This document shows positions 34,378-47,283 of a stretch of DNA of 64,000 bases, one piece after another (position 1 is the first letter of the stretch; each line of letters opens with the position of its first letter). Below the pieces are notes generated by a model, which saw nothing but the letters and a program-made list of their open reading frames with translations, was not told where the DNA came from and searched no databases. Position numbers and translations under genes: made by a program. Location of the stretch: the NCBI RefSeq assembly GCF_904849725.1, contig NC_058523.1, positions 174,264,689-174,328,688 on the forward strand, read 5' to 3'. Origin of the DNA: Hordeum vulgare subsp. vulgare (taxonomy: Eukaryota; Streptophyta; Magnoliopsida; Poales; Poaceae).

Positions 34378-35380
34378 ACAATGAAGTCTTTTGTATTGTG
34401 CTTCATAGGAAAGTCTCCTCAAGAATCAATCACTCCCTCACAAATTTGGCATCGATAGAAGAGATTGATTGGGTGGAAAGCAACTTGGGGAGGGTAGAGA
34501 TCAAGTTTCCACTGGATGGATTGGAATATCATGATCTCAAGACACGAGAAGGTGGCTCTTCCTTCGAAAAATGATTATGGCAAGCGTGTGTGTGTTATGA
34601 GTGCTTCCACTACGAATGAGAGGTGGTGGAAGGGTATATATAGGCATCTCCAAAAATCCAATCGTTACAACATTATTGCCCAAATCGATCACACCGACAT
34701 GAATCTCGGTGGTACCGAGTTGCACTAAATGTGCCAACTTTCGAAATCTTGGTGATACCGATATAGAAATCTTGGTGGTACCGATATGGTGACCTAGGGC
34801 AGTTTCGAAATCTTGGTGAGACTGATTTCAAAACTCAGAAATTCTGGTTCTTGAAATCGACAAACCCGAAAATGGTCACGGACATTCGGTGGCACAAAAG
34901 TGAAAGTTGGTGGTACCGAGATTCTAGGGTTTCGCAAAGGTTCTTTCTCTCGAAAAATCGGTAGGGCCGAATGGAAACTGTTGGTGGCACCGATTTTGAT
35001 GTTTAGTCTTTGGACATAGAATTTTGTGGGAGGATGAGTGAATATTATTGGTGGCTATCTCCAAACACTTGAGCAACCAATTCATCTTAGATACCTCACC
35101 CGCTTTTAGTTGTATTGGCTTTCCTATAAATTCAGAAGTGATTTCTCACAAATATAAAATGTAGAGTCCTCTTGCTTGAAGCTTGGACGATTCTATTCCT
35201 TTCCTTGCATCAAGGGGCTTCTCTTCACAATCCTTTAGCCAATGCATCTTTGAACCTTTCTGAAATATACTTGGATAGAACCATTAGTTCAATGACACAT
35301 ATGTTGTTATTCATTACCAAAACCACCTTAGGGAGCACTTGTGCTTTCAATATCTCCCTTTTTGGTAATTAATGATAACA
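34378..35380 (-). mobile_element. Maximus/SIRE-like LTR, proximal part
   Basis: On the minus strand it begins TGTTATCATTAATTACC, then AAAAAGGGAGA and TTGAAAGCACAAGTG, the usual opening of SIRE/Maximus-type LTRs. The left two-thirds holds repeated CGGTGGTACCGA-like inverted motifs. It joins 2516-2985 once the TGTCGG element is removed. As gag lies to the right on the minus strand, this is the 3' LTR. Confidence 0.6.
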
Positions 35381-35917
35381 TATAGTTCGAAGCTTCGACA
35401 AAAGATATAATCCATAATTAGCATCATCGCTCTGATAAGTAAGTGGAAAGCAAGAGCCCCCCCCCCCCCGCCCTAAATTTGTGCATTATTTTGAATTTGC
35501 GTTTGAATGCAAATGCACAATCAATTAGGATCATGGGTCACTCTTACATGGTACATACATCTTGGTGGTGCGCATAAATGGTATGGATGAATAGTAATGC
35601 ACATAGCACCAACCAAATGAGTGAATGATCATCATGTATATGGCACGTAGATATAACGTAGTAGCATCAATCAAACCGTATTATCAAACACAACGAAGAA
35701 CAAAGTTACATCCAAAACACCAAATGTTTGAAAAAACAAAAAAGAGCAATAAAAGCAAGACTATCTCTCTCTCTCGAAGACGTAATGATGTGTACACTTC
35801 ACCCCCTTAGGCAACAAGTTACCAGAAACTTCGTAGGTCTACAACTAAGTGTCACTTTGGGTTTGATCTCCTCCTGTAGCAGTTGATGGAGTTGATAAGA
35901 GAGTGTCGGTGAAGGCA
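35381..35917 (-). other. Maximus-like interior between the extra frame and the 3' LTR
   Basis: No gene. Contains a C-run at 35458-35469 (G-run on the element's sense strand), which may act as or derive from a polypurine tract, though it is about 80 bp from the LTR. Confidence 0.4.
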
Positions 35918-36592
35918 TCAGCGAATGTCCTCAGCAACTGGATGAGCATCATTGCGAAGTGGCAAATGAGCTATCAACATCCTCAGTACAGAAACATATT
36001 CTTCCTCCTCTACAACAACCTCTCGAGATACACATCCCTTGTTCTTCTCTACTGCAGGTATATTCCTAGTAGTCTTCTTGTATACATACCTGCTTGGCAT
36101 AGCTTCTGCCATAAACTTCTTATTCTTTGAAGGAGGTGGATTGGTAGTTTCCTCCTCCTCTTCTTCCTTAACAGCTTCTACTGGATCTTCATTCATAGAA
36201 GTTGGCCTTCCAACAACATGCACAACTCTATTCCTAGCTCTCTTCAGCCCTAGCTTCCTAGCCTGCTTGGAAGAGGGGTTCTCAAGGGTGAGTTTCATCC
36301 CTTGTTGAGTTGTCCCTCGAGCTCTCATAGAATCAGTCCTTGCATACGCCTTTCTCACAGTTTTCCTGACTATGACTCTCTCCTTTTGCTTTTGGGGAAT
36401 GCTTTTTTATGGAATAAAGTCAGCATCCTCCTCATCAGAATTAAGCTTCTTCCTCGACCTGGTAGCTGCCTTGGGCATATCATGGGAGCTGGAAGTACCT
36501 GGGTCAAAAGTTATGCTTTCAGGGCTAGTGCCCGAGTCCGTTTCCACATTGGGCTCTTTGGAAACATTCTAGCTATCCTCTGAACCTAACAT
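35918..36592 (-). pseudogene. Additional open reading frame of a Maximus-like element, decayed and truncated
   Basis: One minus-strand frame from ATG 36592 to a stop at 35918, interrupted by TAG near 36571 and TAA near 36416. The protein is highly charged: a KKLNSDEEDADF segment, basic RVIVRKTVRKAYARTDS, VVHVVGRP, then a run of glutamates. I associate this with the large extra frame carried by Triticeae Maximus-like copia elements, an env-like or accessory protein of unproven function; the usual globular C-terminal region is absent here. Confidence 0.5.
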
Positions 36593-38343
36593 ACTAAGAA
36601 GCAACCAACCAAACAATCTAACCCTGTGAAAGGAACTAGAAGAGCAGGAGTGGATGGGCATCACAAAACGCAGAAGTTTTCAAAAAATTGAACTCAAAAT
36701 TCTTAAGTTTAACTTTCTACAAAAGGGGATTTTGGTTCCAATGAGTCAAATATTTCGGAACCACCGAGACAGACAACCTCCTTAACAGAAGCTTGGCACA
36801 CTTTTCGGTTTCACCAAAACGAGTAACTTGGTTTCACCAAGTTGTTCTGAGCAACCCAAAACTAAAATCAGTCAGACCGATTTTTCTGACTCGATGACAA
36901 CGAGATTAAGTTCTGCGGACGGTTAACCCTAAAATTTCTTCATTTTCTAATCTAATGGAATCTTCTACTTGATAGGAAAATTACAATCATGTACTGAAGA
37001 TGGAGAAAACCAATTTGCGCAAGATTTGGATTCGGGAGCGCAAAGAGGGTGGAAACCTTACCCTAACTTGGTGAAGGTCTCGCAAGGCGACGACAATGGA
37101 TGAGATTCCAGTTGGTGGCGAGGACTCCTACGGCGAGGGCTCACGGGAGATGAAGGTGATGTCCTCGGGACAAGGGCTCGGCAGCAAGGAGGTATGGAAG
37201 GCAATGATTGAGGAAGTATTTCAAATGTCGGGTCCGTAGAGAACATATACCCCTGGATCTCAGTGACACCGAGTTAAACTTTTCGGTGCCACGGAGTTCC
37301 TTAACTATCACGTGATAGTGAAACTCGTTGATGCCAAAAATATTCTATCGGTGGTACCGAGATAGAAAAACCAGATCAACCCTAGGCATCGGTGGGACCG
37401 AGATTTTGGAGTTGGTCACACCAAAATACACTTGGGACGTTTTGGAAGTGAGCCCTTATCGAGGCGAATCTTTGATTTCTCCTCACACAGAGTGTCCCTA
37501 AAGTGCTTGCTCAAATTTTGTGATTTAGCGTGAATAGAATTTGAGACAAGAAAGCACAAATAGATAGAGAGGGGTACTTACGCATTCTTGTATATGCAAT
37601 TAACCAAATAAAGATAGAAAGCCAAATAACAACAATTGGGTATCCACAAATGAGAAAAAATATGCATACCAACATGCTCACACAATAAGATGTCAAATTA
37701 AAACAAGGCAAACATGCACAACAACTCTAGTATCTACCAAGCACTGTGGAGATGAGAAAGTCATCTGTATATGAGTATATTGACATAGGAGCCAAGCAAG
37801 AATACTTGATCATAGGTCATATTCATCATTTAAGCACAAGTGGGGTTTCCACTTCTACATAAAGCTTTCAATGTGTTCAGATCTTAAGAGATGCTTATAC
37901 TCAAGTATTAGAGTAAATATCCCCCTTGATGAGGCATCCCCCTAAGAGGGATAAACTAACCTTGGGATTTGTCATAGAAGACTTCATGTAGGTGTAGTAG
38001 TGGTGGATGCTCATTGTTGATGAAGATCATCTTGAGTTGGGAGAAATCCTTGTTGTTTCATACTCTTTTCACCTACATGGGCTAGTCCCAGAACACAAGG
38101 AACATATACAAGAATATTTATGGACATGGAGTGAAGGACATATAATATGATGTCCAATGATATATTAATTACCTTGTCCTTTGCTTACCTTTCAGGGAAT
38201 GTGTGACTCCTTGAACTAATACATATGGTTAGAGTTGATTGCATAAAGTTCATCCAAAATGAATAAGAGTGAATTTCATTGGCGGAGTCACTACTCGAGA
38301 ACTTCTCTAGTTCTATTTCTTGGGGACACACATCAACTTGATG
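36593..38343 (-). other. Maximus-like non-coding interior upstream of the extra frame
   Basis: No coding region. Between 36745 and 37420 it repeats the CGGTGG(T/G)ACCGA-like inverted motif seen in the LTR. The stretch 37450-38343 lacks frames of note. The pol genes expected of an intact copia element are missing between here and the gag remnant. Confidence 0.45.
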
Positions 38344-38348
38344 GGGAT

Positions 38349-39870
38349 TGATGACCCACAAGTATAGGGGATCAATCGTAGTAATTTCGATATGTAAGAG
38401 TGTCGAACCTAACGAGGATCAGAAGGATCTGACAAGTGGTTTTCAGCAAGGTAAAATTTGTAAGCACTGAAATTATCGGTAACAAGTGATTGTGTGGTGA
38501 GATGATTCGTAGCAAGCAAAAAGTAACAAAGTAGCAAAGGTGCAGCAAGGTGGCTCAATCCCTTTTGTAGCAAGGGACAAGCCTGGACAAAGTCTTATAG
38601 GAGGAAAAATACTCCCGAGGACACACTCGAATTTCTGTCATGCTAGTTTTCATCATGTTCATATGATTCGCGTTCGTTACTTTGATAGTTTGATATGTGG
38701 GTGGACCGCCGCTTGGGTACTGCCCTTACTTGGACAAGGATCCCACTTATGATTAACCCCTCTCGCAAGCATCCGCAACTACGAAAGAAGAATTAAGACA
38801 AAGTCTAACCATAGCATTAAACTAGTGGATCCAAATCAGCCCCTTACGAAGCAACGCATAAACTAGGGTTTAAGCTTGTGTCACTCTAGCAACCCATCAT
38901 CTACTTACTACTTCCCAGTGCCTTCCTCTCGGCCCAAATAAAGGTGAAGTGTTATGTAGTCTACGTTCACATAACACCACTAGAGGAAAAATAACATACA
39001 ACACATCAAAATATCAAACGAATACCAAATTCACATGACTACTATTAGCATGACTTACCCCATTTCCTCAGAAACAAAAGTAACTACTCACAAAGCATAA
39101 TCATATTCATGACCAGAGAGGTAATGAGTACAATCGAGGATCTAAACATAAACTATTCCACCAAGTAATCCAACTAGCAACAACTACAAAGAGTAATTAA
39201 CACTACTAGCAACCTTACAAGTACCAATCGGAGTCGCGAGACGGAGATTGGTTACAAGAGATGAACTAGGGTTTGGAGATGAGATGGTGTTGATGAAGTT
39301 GTTGATGGTGACGAGTTCCCTCCGATGAGAGGAGTGTTGGTGATGACGATGGCGACGATTTCCCCCTCCGGGAGGGAAGTTTCGCCTGCAGGATCGTCCT
39401 GCCGGAGCTCTAGATTGGTTCTGCTCAAGTTCCGCCTCGTCGCGGCGGCGAATCCACGAAAAAGCTCCCTCTTGATTTTTTCCGGACGAAACCCTTCATA
39501 TAGAAGAAGAGGGGGGTCAGTGGGCCAGCAGGCTGCCCACAAGCCCCGTAGGCACGGCCAGGGGGGTGGCCGCACCTAGCAAGCTTGTGGCCACGTGCTG
39601 GCGCCCCTCTGGCGCTTCTTCAGCCCAGTATTTTTTATAAATCCATAAAAAAATCATCGTTGATTTTTACGGCGTTTGGAGTTGCGCAGAATAGGTATCT
39701 CAAACTTGCTCCAATTTCAGGCCAGAATTCCAGCTGCCGTCATTCTCCCTCTTCATGTAAATCTTGCAAAATAAGAGATAAAAGGCATAAGTATTGTACC
39801 GTGAAGTGAAATAACATCCCAAGAAGCGATAAATATGAACATAAAATCATGATGCAAAATGGACGTATCA
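38349..39870 (-). mobile_element. Solo LTR of a WHAM-like (Athila-lineage) element
   Basis: Plus-strand reading TGATGACCCACAAGTATAGGGG to GGACGTATCA, 1,522 bp, flanked by a perfect TSD GGGAT (38344-38348 and 39871-39875). Same family and orientation as the LTRs of 50880-61034. With no interior attached, it is the product of LTR-LTR recombination. Confidence 0.93.
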
Positions 39871-39875
39871 GGGAT

Positions 39876-40392
39876 CCTTGGACTGGTGGTAGTTGTAGAT
39901 GACGTAGAGCTAGTAGTGGCATTGCGAAACCACTTGACCATGGCTTGGGGTTCTTCCTCAAATGAGTCAATCTCCTCTTGAAGCTTGTCCTTTCCCTTGT
40001 GTCCTTGTGGTGGAAGGTCATCTTGAGAACTTGTTATCTTGGGGAGAGTAGGATCATACTTATCCTTTTGGGGAACAAACAATGGATGTGATATTGACCT
40101 TCTTCCCATTAAACTCCCTTGTCATTGAAGTATCCAACACCTTGCTTCTTCCAGTGTCCTCCTTGCTTGCATACAATTTCCTCAAAGTGCTTATCTCATG
40201 CATGACTCTTGAAAACATCTCTCTCTATAATTCCTTTCAATAAATAGTTTTCTTGCTCAAGTGTAACTTGGCTAAGAGAATCATTAGTGGAAACAAGACA
40301 GCTACTAGCAACAACATCATTTAATTTGGCATTAAAATTGTTGTTACTAGATGAAGAACCTTTTTTCCTTTGTTACTAGTCTGCTTAGGTTT
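39876..40392 (-). pseudogene. gag: gag remnant of a Maximus/SIRE-like copia element
   Basis: The minus strand reads (from about 40355) NDSLSQVTLEQENYLLKG, then KHFEEIVCKQG, then KYDPTLPKITSSQDDLPPQ and KDKLQEEIDSFEEEP near 40060-39950, with several stops. This is the spacer part of the SIRE/Maximus-type Gag before the pol region. It is cut on the right by the Angela-like element and on the left by the solo LTR. Confidence 0.6.
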
Positions 40393-41610
40393 TGTTGGGA
40401 ACGTAGCATAAATTCAAAATTTTCCTATGCCATATTTAGATCTTCCTATGGAGAGACCAACAACGAGAGAGGGGAGAGTGCATCTTCATACCTTTGAAGA
40501 TCGCTAAGCGGAAGCGTTGCTAGAACGCGATTGATGGAGTCGTATTCGCGGCGATTCAGATCTAGTGTCGAACCACGGCACCTCCGGGTTCAACACACGT
40601 GCAGCCCGGTGACATCTCCCACACCTTGATCCAGCAAGGAGGAGGGAGAGGTTGGGGAAGATCTCCGGCAGCACGACGGCGTGGTGTCGATGGAGAGACG
40701 AGGTCTCCCGGCACGGCTTCGCCAAGCACCGTGGGAGAGGAGGAAGAAGAAGAGCAGGTCTGCGCCGAGAGAGAGATGGAAAACCGTCTCTCCAATGGCC
40801 AAAACCCCCGCTATATATAGGGGGAAGTGAGGGTGGCACCCCCTTTAGGGTTTCCCCCTTGAGGGGGGCGGCAGCCCTAGATGGGGGAAAGGGGTGGCGG
40901 CCAGGAGGGGAGGAGGGGGTGGCGCACCCCCTGGTGGGACTTAGGCCCACATGCGCTAGGGTTCCCCCCTTTCCCCCTCTTAGGCGCCATGGGCCAGGTA
41001 TGGGGGCGCACCAGCCTACCCAGGGGCTGGTTCCCTCTCACACTTGTCCCATGTAGCCTCCTGGGGCTGGTGGCGTTTCCCGGTGGGCCTCCGAAACCCT
41101 TCTGGTGGTCCCGACATTTTGCCGGTGGTGCCCGAAAAATTTCCGGCGTCCAAACCCATCCATCCTATATATCAATATTTACCTCCGGACCATGCCGAAG
41201 CTCCTTGTGACGTCCGGGATCTCATCCGGGACTCCGAACAACCTACGGTAACCTCGTATAACAATTCCCTATAACCCTAGCGTCATGGAACCTTAAGTGT
41301 GTAGACCCTACAGGTTTGGGAGGCATGCAGAGATAACGGAGACATCTCTCTGGCCAATAACCATCAGCGGGGTCTTCATACCCATGGTGGCTCCCCCATG
41401 TTCCTAGATTTTATCATCGTGAACCACGATGTCAAGGATTCAATCAATCCCGTATACAATTCCCTTTGTGTGTCGGTATAGAACTTGCCCAAGATTCTAT
41501 CGTCCGTATACCTATACCTTGTTCAATCTCGTTACAGATAAGTCTCTTTACTCGTTTCGTAGAACGTCATCCTGTGACTAACTCTTTAGTCACATTGAGC
41601 TCATGATGTT

Positions 41611-43159
41611 GTTTACTATCCCACAGCCAACAACGCCAGGAGTTGACACGTTGACAGACCCTGGGCTTGCGTTGGTTCTTCCCTTGAAGAGGAAAGGGTG
41701 ATGCAGCACAGGAGCAGTAAGTATTTTCCTCAATTTGAGAACCAAGGTATCGATCCAGAAGGAGGGTCTCATCAAGTCCAGAGTACCTGCCAAACACAAA
41801 CAAGCTTTTACCCAATGCTTCAAAGGGGTTTTCAATCCCTTCAAGATTGCTTGCAAAGTGAGATCTGAAGGAGGAAGGTGCAACGAAGTAAAAAGTGTAA
41901 GGCTGAAAATATGGTGTGGAGTAGACCCTGGGGGCCATAGTGTTCACTAGAGGCTTCTCTCAAAATAGCAAGTATTACGGTGGGTGAACAAATTACTATC
42001 GAGCAATTGAAAGAACCGCGCAAAGTCATGACGATATCTAAGGCAATGATCATACATATAGGCATCACGTCCGAGACAAGTAGACCGATACTTTCTGCAT
42101 CTACTACTATTACTCCACACATCGACTGCTATCCAGCATGCATCTAGTGTATTGAGTTCATGACGAACAGAGTAACGCTTTAAGCAAGATGACATGATGT
42201 AGAGGGATAATCTCAAACCAATGATGAAAACCCCATCTTTTTACCCTTGATGGCAACAACACGATGCGTGCCTCGCTACCCCTTCTATCACTGGGTGAGG
42301 TCACCGCATGGTATGAACCCAAAACCAAGAACTTCTCCCATTACAAGAATCATAGATCTAGTTGGCCAGACAGAACCCACAACTCGAAGAGAATTACAAG
42401 GATATGAAATCATTCATAAGAGAGATCAGAAGAAACTCAAATAAGATTCATAGATAATCTGATCATAAATCCACAATTCATCGGATCTCGACAAACACAC
42501 CACAAAAGAAGATTACATCGGATAGATCTCCATGAAGATCATGGAGAACTTTGTATTGAAGATCCAAGAGAGAGAAGAAGCCATCTAGTTACTAGCTATG
42601 GACCCATAGGTGTATGGTGAACTACTCACACATCATCGGAGAGGTCATGGTGTTGATGAAAAAGCCCTCCGTTTCCAAATCCCCCCCTCCGGAAGGGCAC
42701 CAGGACGTGCCCCAGATGGGATCTTGAGGAAACAGAAGCTTGCGGCGGTGAAAAAGGGATTGCGATGATCTCCTGATTTTTTCTCGAATTTTTGGGATTA
42801 TACAGGCGAAAGATCTAGGTCAGGGGACCTCCACGGGGCCGACAAGCCTGGATGGCGCGCCCCCTTAGCCTCGGGTTGGAGGCTTCTGGGGCCCCTAGAG
42901 CTCCTCTAGCTTGGCTCCCAAGTTCTCCAATCTTCTTCCGTTCTAAAAAAAATCTTTTCGGGTATTTTCTTCTGTTTGGACTCCGTTTCAAAACCCCTCT
43001 GAAAGGGGTCAAAAACATGGAAAAAACAGGAACTGGCACTTGGCACCGAGTTAATAAGTTAGTCCCAAAAAATAAACAAAAGGCATGCAAAACATCCAAA
43101 GTTTTAAAATATAATAGCATCAAACCATCAAAAATTATAGATACGTTGAAGACGTATCA
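41611..43159 (-). repeat. 3' LTR of the Sabrina-like element
   Basis: Minus-strand start TGATACGTCTTCAACG at 43159; ends near 41611 with ...GGGATAGTAAAC. It carries a substitution at its very end compared with the other copy. A polypurine-like AAGCTTGGGGACGCT abuts it (43160-43174). Confidence 0.85.
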
Positions 43160-43174
43160 AGCGTCCCCAAGCTT

Positions 43175-44860
43175 AACTCCTGCTCGTCGTCGAGTAGGGA
43201 AGTGATAAAGAATGAATTTTTGATGTGGAATGCTACCTAGCATAGTTGTCCGTTGCAACTTCTTTCACATGACATGAATTGTTCAGATCCGTAAGATTCC
43301 AAACAATAGTTTGCTATTGACATGAAAACAGTAATACTTCAAGGAAACTAGCAAAGTAATCATGAACTTTCAAAATAACAAGGCCAAAGAAAGTTATCCC
43401 TACAAAATCATATAGGCTGGCTATGCTCCATCATCCTCACACAACTAACGTAAATCATGAAGAACCCCGGAATTGGACAAGTAATGGTTTTCACACTCTT
43501 ACTTTCTCAAACTTTTTATAACTATCACACAATACATGAGCGCGAGCCATGGATATAGCACTATAGGTGGAATAGAGTGTGGTGGTGGTTGTGAGACAAA
43601 AAAGAGGAGATGGTCATATTGACTCGGCGTATCAATAGGCTATGAGATGCCCATTAATAGATATCAATGTGAATGAGTAAGGATTGCCATACAAGAGATG
43701 CACTAGAGCTATAAGTATGTGAAAGCTCAAAAGGAAAACTAGTGGGTGTGCATCCAACTTGCTTGCTCACGAAGACCTAGGGCAATTTTGAGGAAGCCCA
43801 TCATTGGAATATACAAACCAAGCTATATAATGAAGATTCCCACTAGCATATGGTAGTGACAAAGCAAGAAGCTCTCAATCATGAAGAACATGGTGCTATC
43901 ATGAAGCACAAGTATGGAAAAAGATAGTAGCATTGTCCGTTCTCTCTTTTTCTCTTTTTTAATTTGGGCTCTTAGGCCTGTGTTTTCTTTTCTTTACTTT
44001 TCTCTTTTTTTGGCTCTTTGGCCTCTTTTTTTTATTTCCTCACATGGGACAATGCTTTAATAATGATGATCATCATACTTTTATTTACTCACAGCTCAAA
44101 GATCACAATGATGATGACTCCATAGGAAATGCCTCCGGCAGTGTACCGGGATGTGCAACGATCAAGCATGGCGTATGACGTTGAAAACATCTCGCTAGCT
44201 ATCTTACGATCATGCAATGGAAATATGAGAGTGACGGCGCAAGTCATGCGACGGAACGGTGGGAGTTGCATGGCAATATATCTCAGAATGGCTATGAAAA
44301 TGCCATAGTAGGTAGGTATGGTGGCTGTTTTGAGGAAGGAATTTGGTGGGTTTGTGCACCGGCAAGATTTGCGCGGCACTAGAGAGGCTAGCAATGGTGG
44401 AAGGTGAAAGTGAATCTATACCATGGACTCACATTAGTCATGAAGAACTCACATACTTGTTGCGAAAGTTTTTATTAGTAATCGAAACAAAGTGCTAAAC
44501 GCATACTCCGAGGGGAAGGGTTGGTAGGTGTGAACCATCGCGCGATCCCGACCTCAACACAAAGGATGACAATCAATAGATCAATTACGCTCCGACTTCC
44601 TTACATAGCCGTTCACCATACATTCATGCTACGGGAATCACTAGCTCCAACACAAGTATCTCTAGATTGACAACACCCTACTAACATAACTCTCAATATT
44701 ACCGAATCCATATCTCAAAACTAACTGAGAGGAATCAAAACTTCTCTTTCTACTCAATGCACATGAAGATGGAGGTTTTTGCATCCTCTTTGGGTACCTA
44801 GCACATGGGACTACTTTCATAGCATAAGCCACCTACCAAATCACGCACCGCCATGCTCTA
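43175..44860. other. Non-coding interior of the Sabrina-like element
   Basis: No gene seen. Contains pyrimidine-rich tracts around 43940-44035 (TTTTCTCTTTTTT-like). This is where pol would lie in an autonomous relative. Confidence 0.5.
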
Positions 44861-45007
44861 AAGATATAAGTGAAGGACAAGAGCAAAAGTGTCTATCTCA
44901 AAAGATATAAGTGAAGCACTAGAGCAAAAGTATCTAGCTCAAAGGTTATAATTGAAGCACTAGAGCAAAAGTATCTAGTTCAAAAGATATAAGTTAAGCA
45001 CTATGAG
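44861..45007 (+). repeat. Short tandem repeat, about 41-bp unit, nearly four copies
   Basis: Units beginning AAGATATAAGTGAAG at 44861, 44902, 44942 (diverged) and 44984, each followed by AGAGCAAAAGTATCTA-like sequence. Confidence 0.85.
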
Positions 45008-46025
45008 CATTCTAGCAAAATCACGATGAGTGCATGTCTCTCTCTCTCAAAAGGGTGTGCAGCAAGGATGATTGTGACACAAAAAAAAGACTCCTATGAT
45101 ACAAGACGCTCCAAGCAAAACACATATCATGTGGTGAATAAAAATATAGCTCCAAGTAATGTTACCGATGGATTGAAGACGAAACAGCGGATGCCTTCCC
45201 GGGGCATCCACAAGCTTAGGCTTTTTGGTGTCCTTGAATTTGGCTTGGGGTGCCTTGGGCATCCCCAAGATTGAGCTCTTTCCACTCCTTATCTCTTTGT
45301 CCATGAGAACATCACCCAAAACTTGAAAACTTCACAACACAAAACTTAAACAGAAACTTGTGATAACATTAGTAGAAGAAAACAAACTAACACTTCCTTT
45401 GGTACTGTAGCAAACTTGAATTACATCTATATTTCTGATGGGCTACTGTATTCTCACTTTTCCATGGATAGTACCCCCGATACTAACCATAGTTTCATCA
45501 AAACAAGCAACCAACTCAACAAAAAACAGAATCTACCAAAAACAGACCAGTCTGTAGCAATCTGTATACTTCGTATACATTTGGTACCTCAAAAAATTTG
45601 AAAAGTTACGAAGCCTAGGAAAAAAGCATATCAATAAGCAGGAAAAAGAATCAACTCAAAAGTTCTTTCTGAATACAAATGAAAAATCATCTCGTGAGCG
45701 AAAAGTTTCTGTGTTTTTCCAGCGGGATCAAACAACCATTACCAAGACTAGTCATAAAGGCTTTGCTTGGCTCAAACACAAAAGGAAACACAAAAAACAC
45801 AATCACAACAGAACTATGATAGTGTGGACGCAACAAAACAGAAAGAAAAAGATAAATTCATTGGGTTGCCTCCCAACAAGCGCTATTGTTTAACGCCCTT
45901 AGCTAGGCATAGAAGCGATAGAATCACGTATCGTCGTCTTTGGTGCTCAAACCATAAGTGGCCCTCATCATGGATTCATAAGGCAATCTTATTTTCTTTC
46001 TAGGAAAGTATTCCATGCCCTTCCT
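45008..46025. other. Non-coding interior of the Sabrina-like element
   Basis: No gene. Contains GGTTGCCTCCCAACAAGCGC near 45864, a stretch I recall as typical of this element type just after the protease. Confidence 0.45.
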
Positions 46026-46595
46026 TCAAGGAAATTGAAATCTAAGATTCCCTTCCTTCATATCGATGATAGCACCAATAGTCCTTAGGGAAGGTCTACC
46101 AAGAATAATAGGGCATGTAGGATTGCAATCAATGTCAAGCACAATGAAATCCACGGGTACATAGTTCCTATTTGCAATAATAAGAACATCATAGATACTT
46201 CCCATGGGCTTCTTGACATTAGAATCAGCAATATGCAAATTAAGGGAACACTCTTCAATCTCAATAAAACCCAGAACATCACATAAAGACTTTGGAATCG
46301 CAGAAACACTAGCACCCAAATCACACAAAGCATTGCACTCATAGTTTTTGATTTTGATTTTGATGGTAGGTTCCCACTCATCATGAAGCTTTCTAGGGAT
46401 AGAGACTTCCAATTCAAGTTTCTCTTCAAGAGCTTTTATCATAGCTTCGACGATATGATCGGTAAAGGCTTTGTTTTGGCTATAAGCGTGTGGAGAGTTT
46501 AACATGGATTGCATCAAAGAAATGCATTCAATCAACGAGCAACTATCATAATTGAATTCCTTGAAATTGACGGTAGTAATTTCATTACTACTCAA
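46026..46595 (-). pseudogene. Aspartic protease of the Sabrina-like element
   Basis: The frame is open for 189 codons but lacks an ATG. The retropepsin motif ALCDLGASVSAIPKSL near 46335-46285 has the active-site Asp, and PIILGRPSLRTIGA near 46110-46070 is the usual second conserved block. It ends just after this domain, with no RT following. Similar in motif to the protease of the WHAM-like element at 58200. Confidence 0.8.
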
Positions 46596-46744
46596 AGTTT
46601 TAACGTCTTCTACTTCACTTTTAATACTTTTAGCATCAAGCTAGATGGACTCCCAATCATTGGGGCACTTTTCAACCAAAATGGATTCATATCCAGCCCC
46701 ATAATCATTAGGTTTGACACAAGAAAACAAAGATTCAATGGGAG

Positions 46745-47065
46745 TCACACCAAGCACTTTAAGATCTTCGTGATTCTCATCACGAGTTTCGGGTTTAGCA
46801 GCATTTTATTGACTAAAGGAGCTTGCTTATCAGAAATCTGACCCACTAGCTTTTCAAGTGGAGCAAACTGAGAATTCAGTTCAAGGAATTCTTTGGCCAT
46901 AACATCAACTTCTCTACTCATAAAAGCCAGAAAAGAATTTTGCTCCTTCAGCTCTCTACGGAAGTAACTATTATATTCAAACTGTGTAAACATGAAGCCT
47001 TTAACACTAGTTTCAATCTCTTCTATCTTCGCATAGTGAGCATCAAAATCCCTTAGTGGGGCCAT
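46745..47065 (-). pseudogene. gag: gag fragment of the Sabrina-like element
   Basis: ATG 47065 (MAPLRDFDAHYAKIEE...) opens about 106 codons of helical, charged sequence, then a stop; the protease frame follows in another phase. It lacks a recognisable capsid core and resembles an internally deleted Gag. Confidence 0.5.
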
Positions 47066-47259
47066 TCGGGCTTTAGCAGGCAAGAAAGCACACAAGCAAA
47101 CAAAGAGCAGGCGAGAAAAAGGGGCGAACGATAAGGCGAACGGAAAAGGCAAATTGGTGAAGTGGGGGAGAGGAAAACGAGAGGCAACTGGCAAACAAAG
47201 TAAATGCAAGAGATAAGTTTGCGACACTTACTTGGATGAGTTCTTGACTTGATCTTCCT

Positions 47260-47276
47260 CTCCGGCAACGGCGCTA
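47260..47276 (-). other. Primer-binding site of the Sabrina-like element, tRNA-Asp type
   Basis: Minus strand TAGCGCCGTTGCCGGAG, two mismatches from the complement of the plant tRNA-Asp 3' end, close to the 5' LTR boundary. Confidence 0.75.
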
Positions 47277-47283
47277 GAAATTC

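Noticed and set aside
35455..35470. C-run as a telomere-like or slippage-driven regulatory tract
   Set aside because: A plain homopolymer; at most a displaced polypurine tract, with no further support.
38540..39575. Small frames in the solo LTR and in the homologous parts of 50880-52399 and 59512-61034
   Set aside because: LTR shadows; they recur in altered form in all three LTR copies.
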